From an uncultured beta proteobacterium (GTDB taxonomy: Bacteria > Pseudomonadota > Gammaproteobacteria > Burkholderiales > Rhodocyclaceae): a DNA stretch of 5,626 nt. The DNA lies in the NCBI GenBank assembly GCA_903917505.1, contig CAIXAY010000140.1, forward strand, positions 1-5,626, read 5' to 3'. Shown one piece after another: positions 1 through 5,626 of this stretch (position 1 is its first letter; the number at the start of each line of letters is the position of its first letter). A program made the position numbers and the translations under genes. Under the pieces are notes generated by a model. That model saw only the letters and a list, made by a program, of their open reading frames with translations, made no database searches and had not been told where the DNA came from.

Positions 1-192
1 TATCGGGACCGAAATCTCACGCGAGACGGCATCCACTGATTCACCGCGCAATAGGCGCAGGACAACTTCTCGCTTCCGATTTGTCGACCAGCGCCCCACG
101 ATGGCGGCCGCGCCGGGGTCGCCTCCAGTCGCGCGACGCGCGCCTTGCAGCAACCCCGGCGCAACCCCCGTTTCATCCTTCTCTTTCAGCAT
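1..192 (-). CDS. IS3-family OrfA-like transposase, N-terminal part (runs off left edge)
   Basis: Read on the minus strand, an ATG at 192-190 opens a frame with no stop for 64 codons to the window edge. A good ribosome binding site (AAGGAG, six bases before the ATG) supports this start. The first ~34 residues are a low-complexity Gly/Ala/Pro-rich leader. Residues ~34-64 (RWSTNRKREVVLRLLRGES, then VDAVSREISVPI) look like the helix-turn-helix that opens many IS3-type OrfA proteins, which bind the IS ends. The catalytic DDE subunit (OrfB) would lie further left, outside the window. The frame lies just inside an IS-like terminus at 211-261, oriented as expected for the left end of such an element. 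The family call rests on the HTH-like motif and the terminal sequence. The exact IS name cannot be given, and whether the element is intact cannot be seen. Confidence 0.72.
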   Translation of the reverse strand, partial: MLKEKDETGVAPGLLQGARRATGGDPGAAAIVGRWSTNRKREVVLRLLRGESVDAVSREISVPI

Positions 193-261
193 TTCAAACT
201 CCTTTTTCCAGACACGGTTTTACCCCAAATTCGTGTCCAGAAAAATAGGGGCCGGTTCACA
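1..261 (-). mobile_element. One end of an IS3-type insertion sequence
   Basis: The element starts at about 261 and reads leftward out of the window. On the minus strand its end begins TGTGAACCGGCCCC, followed about 22 bases in by TGGACACG. This resembles IS3-family termini, which begin with TG and often carry TGGACA-like sequence. The transposase start codon follows about 70 bases in. A short inverted pair, GACACG (211-216) and CGTGTC (232-237), lies in the terminal region. The boundary at 261 is inferred from the TG...CA rule; 239 (the CA before the TGGACACG block) is the alternative. The second end and the target duplication are outside the window, so neither can be confirmed. Confidence 0.6.
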
Positions 262-532
262 GGCGACGCCGGTGGCCGCCGACCAGGGGCTGCCGGACCG
301 CTTCGACAGCGCCTATGGCGCCCGCGGCCTGGCCCTGTATGAAGCACTGCAGCGCTTCGACCGCCAGGCAGGCTATCCGATGGCCTGGTTCTTTCACATG
401 CTGACGACGAAGATCGTTCCGCACTCCGTCGCCAATGCCGTGATCGACGACGTTCAGGCTGGCTTCAGCTATCTGCCCGAGCGCGACGTGAAAGTCATCA
501 AGGACTGGCTGCACCGGCCCTACGGATTCTAG
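262..532 (+). pseudogene. C-terminal remnant of an unidentified gene, cut by the IS
   Basis: A plus-strand frame of about 89 codons runs from the IS boundary to a TAG at 530-532. It has protein-like composition (LPDRFDSAYGARGLALYEAL; a Trp-Phe-Phe-His stretch in the middle; ending WLHRPYGF). The frame stays open into the IS sequence, and an ATG exists at 101, but the first ~54 codons from there are antisense to the transposase and IS end and look non-biological. No start codon with a ribosome binding site is seen after 262. I therefore read it as the 3' end of a gene whose 5' part was separated by the IS insertion. I do not recognise the family: the fragment looks soluble and mostly helical, with no clear catalytic motif. 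A short intact gene using GTG near 272 is possible but less likely. Confidence 0.5.
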
Positions 533-550
533 GGAAACACTGAATGAGTC

Positions 551-616
551 GTCACACCGGCGAAAGCCGGTGTCCAGTGCCAACGCTTGCTGGATTCCGG
601 CTTTCGCCGGAATGAC
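551..616. repeat. Paired inverted palindromic repeats (REP doublet / REPIN-like)
   Basis: Two 27-base units lie in opposite orientation, at 551-577 and 590-616, separated by 12 bases. Each is a hairpin with an 8-base-pair stem. The first pairs ACACCGGC with GCCGGTGT around a GAAA loop (554-573). The second is the reverse complement type, ATTCCGGC with GCCGGAAT around TTTC (594-613). After inverting one unit they differ at only four positions, two on each arm, and the changes compensate so that both stems stay perfect. Such GTCATTCCGGCGAAAG-type palindromes are common dispersed intergenic repeats in beta- and gammaproteobacteria. The doublet sits between two convergent genes, so it may also act as an RNA-level barrier at both 3' ends, although there is no T-run typical of an intrinsic terminator. 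Confidence 0.85.
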
Positions 617-647
617 ATTGTCGGGTTTCGCGTGCACACCGAGCGCG

Positions 648-1106
648 TCAACGCGCGTCCAGCTGTCTGCGCAGGACTCGCATCGCCGAAGGCGCGAATC
701 CGAGGCGCTCATAGAAGGCGAGCGCCGCGGCATTGTCGCGATCGGCAAGCAGCGTCACGCGCGCCATGCCGGCGCCGGCCGCCCATTCGCACACGTGTTC
801 GACGAGCCGCCGCCCCAGGCCGCCGCCGCGCAACGCCGCTTTGACGATCACGTCTTCGAGCAGCAACACCGGGCCGCCTTCGGCCGTGCTGATCGTGACC
901 AGCGCATTGGCCATCGCCGCCACCTGCTGATCGACGCGCAGCACGAACAGCCGCCCGATCTGCGGGTTGTCGAGGATCAGCCGCAAGCCGCGCAGCTGCT
1001 TGTCGCGCTCGGGGCGAAAATCGCTTTCGAGGGCAAAAAGCTCGGCGAGCAGATCGGCCAGCGCTTCGAGGTCGGCAGCCGTGGCAAAGTCGATGGCGAT
1101 ATTCAT
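648..1106 (-). CDS. GNAT-family N-acetyltransferase
   Basis: This 152-residue protein is a single GNAT domain, which transfers an acetyl group from acetyl-CoA to an amine of a small molecule or protein. The N-terminus (NIAIDFATAADLEALADLL) is the usual first strand and helix. A central strand LLLEDVIVKAAL leads into the acetyl-CoA pyrophosphate loop R93-GGGLG-98, fitting the R/Q-x-x-G-x-G/A motif A. The end carries the typical NAAALAFYERLGF motif B. Length is normal for the family. The frame is open further upstream, to an ATG at 1166, but those 20 extra residues are Arg/His-rich and unlike the fold, so I chose the ATG at 1106 although its ribosome binding site is weak (GAG only). It lies 100 bases downstream of the molbindin gene on the same strand and may be co-transcribed with it. 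The substrate cannot be predicted. Confidence 0.88.
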   Translation of the reverse strand: MNIAIDFATAADLEALADLLAELFALESDFRPERDKQLRGLRLILDNPQIGRLFVLRVDQQVAAMANALVTISTAEGGPVLLLEDVIVKAALRGGGLGRRLVEHVCEWAAGAGMARVTLLADRDNAAALAFYERLGFAPSAMRVLRRQLDAR

Positions 1107-1206
1107 GGCATGCTCGTGACAAGGCGAATGAAAACGTCTGGCGATTTTCGCGCCAGCTCGCCGCAAGCACTTGACGAAAGCGCCGCCCGGGCGCGCCGAG
1201 GCGGGA

Positions 1207-1635
1207 TCAGGCCGGAACGCCGAGGATCACGTGGCTGGCTTTGATCAGGGCCGTGGCCGGAACGCCGACGGCAAGCCCGAGTTCGCTGACCGCCTCGTTG
1301 GTGACGACCGAATAGACGACCGTACCACCGGGCAATTGAATGCCCACTTCTGAATTGATTGCCCCTTTGACGAGGGCGCTGACTTTTCCGCTCAACTGGT
1401 TGCGGGCGGAAAAACGAACATTCTGGGGGCCTGTAAGCAGCATGACCCACGGCGCTTTGACGTAAGCGACCGCTTCCTTGCCGACGGCGAGTCCCAATGA
1501 CTTGACGCTGCCCTCGGTGACGATCGCCACGAGCTTGTCCTTGCCGGCGGTCGTCAGTTCGACCTCGGCGTTGACTGCACCATCGACGAGCGACGTAATC
1601 TTGCCTGTGAAAACATTCCTTGCGCTGACTTTCAT
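1207..1635 (-). CDS. modG: Di-Mop molbindin (ModG/Mop-type molybdate-binding protein)
   Basis: The 142-residue protein is two Mop domains in tandem and nothing else: residues ~2-67 (KVSARNVFTGKI to KAPWVMLL) and ~74-139 (RFSARNQLSGKV to KASHVILGV). Each has the SARN-x-x-x-GK opening, the central VT-x-E/N-x-(S/A)-V-x-x-LGLAVG segment and the final K-A-x-x-V strand seen in molbindins. Proteins of this layout (Azotobacter ModG type) assemble in the cytoplasm as small rings that bind molybdate or tungstate oxyanions and buffer or store them. There is no signal peptide or membrane segment. The ATG at 1635 follows a purine-rich ribosome binding site (AGGGGAGAG). The gene diverges from modE across a 198-base region and so may share its ModE control. 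The symbol is given by domain architecture; 'mop' would also be acceptable. Confidence 0.92.
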   Translation of the reverse strand: MKVSARNVFTGKITSLVDGAVNAEVELTTAGKDKLVAIVTEGSVKSLGLAVGKEAVAYVKAPWVMLLTGPQNVRFSARNQLSGKVSALVKGAINSEVGIQLPGGTVVYSVVTNEAVSELGLAVGVPATALIKASHVILGVPA

Positions 1636-1833
1636 CCTGCTCTCCCCTGAATTAAGAAAACTGGCCCGATTCTCGCTGTATGCATTTCAATGGAACATTC
1701 CCTACGAATACAATATGACTTTAGCCCAATCCGCAATGCACGCACAACCATAGCGCTGGCCGTTTCCCAGAGCGACAGAACCAAGATCTTATCATTCGAC
1801 AAACGTTATATACCTGACAATATCACGACAATC
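1636..1833. promoter_or_regulatory. Divergent control region between the molbindin gene and modE
   Basis: This 198-base non-coding stretch is clearly richer in A+T than its surroundings, as expected for a region holding promoters in both directions. It contains the molbindin ribosome binding site at the left end and a ModE-like palindrome at the right end. A plus-strand frame is open through it into modE, but that extension has no resemblance to ModE N-termini and is judged non-coding. I could not assign convincing -35/-10 pairs for either direction; the TATATA at 1807-1812 is the best -10 candidate for modE. Confidence 0.6.
1804..1827. promoter_or_regulatory. Probable ModE operator upstream of modE
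   Basis: CGTTATATA (1804-1812) and AATATCACG (1819-1827) are separated by six bases. The right arm matches the inverted complement of the left arm (TATATAACG) at 7 of 9 positions. This resembles the ModE operator known from enterobacteria, an inverted repeat with TATA-rich half-sites and CG flanks. It ends six bases before the modE ATG and covers the likely -10 element. Molybdate-bound ModE would therefore block transcription of modE itself and of the genes behind it. Only one such site was found in the divergent region. Confidence 0.62.
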
Positions 1834-3433
<1,600 letters not shown>

Positions 3434-3455
3434 TACCCCATTGCCGAGGCGCCAC

Positions 3456-3857
3456 ATGGAAACACGCATGCGACTCCAGGGCTGCGATCATGCCGGCAAT
3501 TCGCGTCGGCGCAAGGGGCGCGATCCGGATTGGCAGAAAGACCTGCCGTGCGAATGGCGCGCCATGGCCGTCGCCCCGATCCGTTTCGAGAACCATCGCG
3601 ACTACGAGATGCCGGCTTCGCGCACCCTGGGTTACGACGGGGAGATGTACCCCTGTTTCTATCGTCACCTCTATCTTCTGGGCGCACTGTATTCGGACGA
3701 TGACGAGGAGTATTACGAGGCCATCGCCTACGGTGAAGAAGTCCGAGCATGGCGCCTGCGCGACGACCGCTGGCTGATCTGGCGAATCGTTCATGAAGGC
3801 GGCGAATGCCGCGGCAACCGCGGCTTCTACAGCCTCTCCGAGAGCATGCCACGATGA
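3456..3857 (+). CDS. Unrecognised 133-residue protein encoded between modA and modD
   Basis: I do not recognise this family. The frame starts at ATG 3456, 22 bases after modA, with GAGG about nine bases before it, and its TGA overlaps the modD ATG (ATGA at 3854-3857), which points to translational coupling. The frame is open further upstream, but that part is antisense-like, Arg-rich and overlaps modA. There is no signal peptide or membrane segment, so it is probably cytoplasmic. Residues ~1-30 are basic (SRRRKGRDPDWQK). The middle is rich in Tyr and Trp (YPCFYRHLYLLGALY, 65-79), followed by an acidic stretch (DDDEEYYEAIAYGEE, 81-95). The C-terminal part (VRAWRLRDDRWLIWRIVHEG, then GECRGNRGFYSL) looks like paired beta strands. 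Four cysteines (10, 32, 67, 118) and several histidines could bind metal, but no spaced motif proves it. Its position suggests a role linked to molybdate handling or to ModD. Confidence 0.8.
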   Translation: METRMRLQGCDHAGNSRRRKGRDPDWQKDLPCEWRAMAVAPIRFENHRDYEMPASRTLGYDGEMYPCFYRHLYLLGALYSDDDEEYYEAIAYGEEVRAWRLRDDRWLIWRIVHEGGECRGNRGFYSLSESMPR

Positions 3858-4699
3858 GTCCCTACACCTTTCCCGATCCGCTGCTCGAGCAACTGCTGCA
3901 GGACGATTCGCCCTATGGCGATGCCACCTCATGGGGCCTGGGCATCGGCGAGCTTCCGGGCCGCATTGAATTCCGCGCGCGCCATGCCCAGACGGCGTGT
4001 TGCACGGAAGAAGCCGCGCGCATGGGCGCGCTGCGCGGCCTGTCGCTCGACGGCGCGATCGTGCCGAGCGGCACGCCGGTTGACGCCGGCCGCCTGCTGC
4101 TCAGCCTCACCGGTCGGGCGGCGGATCTGCACCAGGTGTGGAAACCGGCGCAGACCCTGATGGAATACGCGGCGGGGATCGCCAGCACGACCGCCGACCT
4201 GGTGGCCGCCGCCCGCCGGGGCAACCCGAGGATTGCGCTTGCCTGCACCCGCAAGCAGATGCCCGGAGCCAAGGCGATGAGCGTCAAGGCGATTTTGGCC
4301 GGCGGCGCGGTGCCGCACCGGCTGGGCCTTTCCGAAACGCTTCTGGTTTTCGCCGAGCACCGTGCATTTCTGAACGACGAGTCTTTGGATAGCGTGATCG
4401 CCCGGCTGCACCGGAGCTGGCCGGAACGGCAGGTCGTGGTCGAAGTCGCGAATGAAGTCGACGCGGCGAACTGGATCGCCGCCGGTGCGGACGTCATCCA
4501 ACTCGAGAAATGTTCGCCTGAAACCGTCGCGAATGTTGTTCATCGGGCCAGGGGGCTGTCCGTCAAGATCGCTGCCGCCGGCGGCGTCAATCTGGCCAAT
4601 GCCGAGGCTTATGCCCGCGCCGGGGCGGATTTCCTGGTCAGCAGCTCGCCCTACAATGCACCGCCGCGCGATGTCGAGGTCACGCTCGAGGCGGCGTGA
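3854..4699 (+). CDS. modD: ModD, QPRT-like protein of molybdate operons
   Basis: This 281-residue protein has the fold of quinolinate (nicotinate-nucleotide pyrophosphorylase) phosphoribosyltransferase, NadC. The N-terminal domain (~1-110) has DDSPYGDATSWGLG (17-30) and VWKPAQTLMEYAAGIAS (95-111), matching NadC's ER-x-x-LN-x-x-x-x-x-SGIAT region but with different residues. The barrel shows ACTRKQMPGAKAMSVKAILAGG (130-151) and HRLGLSETLLVFAEH (155-169), then VVVEVANEVDA (194-204), VIQLEKCSPE (214-223), AAAGGVN (240-246) and a final DFLVSSSPYNAP. The altered KP-x-QTLMEYA and TRKQMPGAK motifs are characteristic of the ModD branch rather than NadC. ModD is often found in mod operons (e.g. Rhodobacter capsulatus modABCD), but its reaction is not known; a phosphoribosyltransferase-type activity is assumed from the fold. 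The start at 3854 overlaps the stop of the gene before it. The longer frame from 3806 is not needed. It is the last gene of the plus-strand cluster. Confidence 0.92.
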   Translation: MSPYTFPDPLLEQLLQDDSPYGDATSWGLGIGELPGRIEFRARHAQTACCTEEAARMGALRGLSLDGAIVPSGTPVDAGRLLLSLTGRAADLHQVWKPAQTLMEYAAGIASTTADLVAAARRGNPRIALACTRKQMPGAKAMSVKAILAGGAVPHRLGLSETLLVFAEHRAFLNDESLDSVIARLHRSWPERQVVVEVANEVDAANWIAAGADVIQLEKCSPETVANVVHRARGLSVKIAAAGGVNLANAEAYARAGADFLVSSSPYNAPPRDVEVTLEAA

Positions 4700-4731
4700 G
4701 CGCTTTTCCTGAACTTTCCTTGCCTCGAAAA

Positions 4732-4758
4732 CCTGCCGCGCTTCAAGCCAGAAGCAGG
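4732..4758 (-). terminator. Possible weak intrinsic terminator of the chrA pair
   Basis: On the minus strand CCTGC TTC and GAA ... GCAGG can pair around TGGCTT, with a five-base bulge (GCGCG), followed by TTTTC. It lies at the stop codon of the last chrA gene, in the 43-base gap to the convergent modD. The bulge and the short T-run make it a weak candidate. No better terminator is visible for either modD or chrA. Confidence 0.22.
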
Positions 4759-5249
4759 CCGGCCAGCGCCGCAAGCATCAAGATGACGTTGGCCGATGCG
4801 CGCCGCGAGATGGCCAGCGCGGCGCTGATCAGCGCAATGGCCAGCATGCAGACATCGAGCCCGTTGCTGAGGAACAGGCCGCCGAGAACGACCATGCTGA
4901 AGCTGACGATGACCAGCACGACGCCGTCGAGCAGACCCTTGGTCGCCGGAAGATGCGCAATGCGCGCGTGACAGCGCTGCACGATCAGGACCAGCAGCGG
5001 CGGCAGCAGCAGCGCAACGCAGCCGAGCAAGGCCGCGGGCAGTCCGGCAACCAGATAACAGAGGCTGATGAGCCAGAGCCCGCTCGGCCCCGGCGTGACC
5101 TGTCCTATGGTCAGCGCCTGCGTGAACTGCTTTTCACTGGCCCAGCCGTTGGCGATCAAATCGTCGTGCAGGCTTGGCAAGGGACCGAAACCGCCGGTCG
5201 AGAACAGCACCGATTTGAGCACCAGCCAGAAAAATAGAAGCCAGTCCAT
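4743..5249 (-). CDS. chrA: Short-chain ChrA-family (chromate) transporter, second of a pair
   Basis: The 168-residue membrane protein matches one ChrA domain. Residues 14-59 carry the family's signature: VLFSTGGFGPLPSLHDDLI, GWASEKQFTQALTIGQ, and TPGPSGLW. Hydrophobic segments follow at about 58-75, 76-92, 108-127, 131-147 and 153-168. ChrA proteins export chromate across the inner membrane and give resistance; some homologues are linked to other oxyanions such as sulfate. Short-chain members have one domain and usually occur as pairs of adjacent genes that insert in opposite topology and function together, which fits here. The ATG at 5249 is only six bases past the stop of the upstream chrA gene. 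Its likely ribosome binding site (AGGATTAGG) lies inside that gene's end, implying translational coupling. The pair converges on modD, so it is a separate transcription unit. The transported ion cannot be told from sequence alone. Confidence 0.9.
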   Translation of the reverse strand: MDWLLFFWLVLKSVLFSTGGFGPLPSLHDDLIANGWASEKQFTQALTIGQVTPGPSGLWLISLCYLVAGLPAALLGCVALLLPPLLVLIVQRCHARIAHLPATKGLLDGVVLVIVSFSMVVLGGLFLSNGLDVCMLAIALISAALAISRRASANVILMLAALAGLLLA

Positions 5250-5255
5250 GTGCGC

Positions 5256-5626
5256 CTAATCCTGTTTCGAAAAATGCACGTAGGCGAGCGCGCCGCAGGA
5301 CCCGCCGAGCAAATACAGGACCAGCACCGGCGGATGGAAACGCAGGTAGATTACGACGCTGCACAGCATGATCAGCAGCGCGATGGCCAGGGCCGCGGGG
5401 CCGCGCCGGTGATTGGTGACGAGGATGGGCCGGACGTTGCGCCAGTTGGTCGCCAGCGCAATGCCGAAAATCGCGGCGAACACGGCACGCAGGGAGGACT
5501 GGACGCCTGCCAGTTCACTGAAGTGCGAATAGATTGCCGTGATCGCGATGGTAATCGCCGCGCTCGGCAGGATCAGGCCGAGCAGCGATACGGCGATGCC
5601 CGGCCAGCCGGCGAGCCGCTTGCCGA
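5256..5626 (-). CDS. chrA: Short-chain ChrA-family transporter, first of a pair (runs off right edge)
   Basis: The minus-strand frame is open from the right edge to a TAG at 5258-5256, covering at least 122 residues. The visible part begins GKRLAGWPGIAVSLLGLILPSAAIT, typical of the region just after the ChrA PGP signature (a GWPG turn and a following hydrophobic helix ending LPS). Then come YSHFSELAGVQ, a segment near AAIFGIALATNWRNV, and two more membrane helices (PAALAIALLIMLCSVVIYL; PPVLVLYLLGGSCGALAYV), ending HFSKQD. The N-terminal ~50-60 residues, which would hold the GGFG...PGP signature, are outside the window. A GTG at 5483 is an internal codon, not the start. Together with the next gene it forms a two-gene ChrA transporter; I cannot see whether a chrB-like regulator precedes it. 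Confidence 0.88.
   Translation of the reverse strand, partial: GKRLAGWPGIAVSLLGLILPSAAITIAITAIYSHFSELAGVQSSLRAVFAAIFGIALATNWRNVRPILVTNHRRGPAALAIALLIMLCSVVIYLRFHPPVLVLYLLGGSCGALAYVHFSKQD

Noticed and set aside
101..261. Plus-strand ATG at 101 as the start of a 143-residue protein
   Set aside because: The first ~54 codons are antisense to a transposase start that has a good ribosome binding site and to the IS end; the translated sequence there is low-complexity and not protein-like.
1176..1200. GC-rich hairpin between the molbindin and GNAT genes as a terminator
   Set aside because: The pairing is interrupted and only three Ts follow on the minus strand; it looks like ordinary GC-rich sequence.
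570..1244. Long plus-strand open frame of 224 codons
   Set aside because: It is antisense to the GNAT gene, begins inside the palindromic repeat, and is Arg/His/Gln-rich, as expected from the shadow of a GC-rich gene.
1703..1718. A second ModE-like site around CGAATACAATATGACT
   Set aside because: Neither arm matches the CGTTATATA half-site well and there is no inverted partner at the right spacing.
1690..1833. Upstream extension of modE to an ATG at 1690
   Set aside because: The added 48 residues do not resemble ModE N-termini, the region is A+T-rich and carries the operator-like palindrome, and no ribosome binding site precedes 1690.
3929..4774. Minus-strand open frame of 281 codons opposite modD
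   Set aside because: Antisense to modD; very Arg/Gly/Ala-rich, no recognisable domain, no ribosome binding site.

Overview
The window is GC-rich and carries a compact molybdate-handling locus. It is flanked on the left by an insertion-sequence end, a truncated gene and an acetyltransferase gene, and on the right by a pair of short chromate-transporter (ChrA-type) genes. GC-biased codon use, the gene set and the kind of palindromic repeat suggest a proteobacterium, most likely a betaproteobacterium of the Rhodocyclales/Burkholderiales type. This assignment is an inference, since no rRNA or other taxonomic marker is present.

Layout. Bases 1-261 are one end of an IS3-type insertion sequence: the start of an OrfA-like transposase on the minus strand, running off the left edge, plus its terminal sequence. 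The IS abuts the C-terminal remnant of an unidentified plus-strand gene (about 262-532). A pair of inverted palindromic repeats (551-616) fills the gap to a minus-strand GNAT acetyltransferase gene (648-1106). Upstream of that gene, also on the minus strand, is a di-Mop molbindin gene (1207-1635). A 198-base divergent intergenic region (1636-1833) with a likely ModE operator separates it from modE (1834-2652), modA (2678-3433), an unrecognised 133-residue gene (3456-3857) and modD (3854-4699), all on the plus strand and tightly spaced. Converging on modD from the right are two adjacent minus-strand short ChrA genes (4743-5249, and 5256 to beyond the right edge).

How the parts may work together. 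ModE is the molybdate-sensing repressor. ModA is the periplasmic molybdate-binding protein. The molbindin stores or buffers molybdate in the cytoplasm. ModD is a QPRT-like enzyme of unknown reaction that recurs in molybdate operons. ModE and the molbindin each carry two Mop domains, so four molybdate-binding domains flank one control region.

The most notable point is what is missing. The ABC permease genes modB and modC are not between modA and modD, nor anywhere else in the window. Their usual place is taken by an unrecognised gene whose stop codon overlaps the modD start. ModA here must either work with a permease encoded elsewhere or have another job. No CRISPR array, tRNA or rRNA gene was seen.
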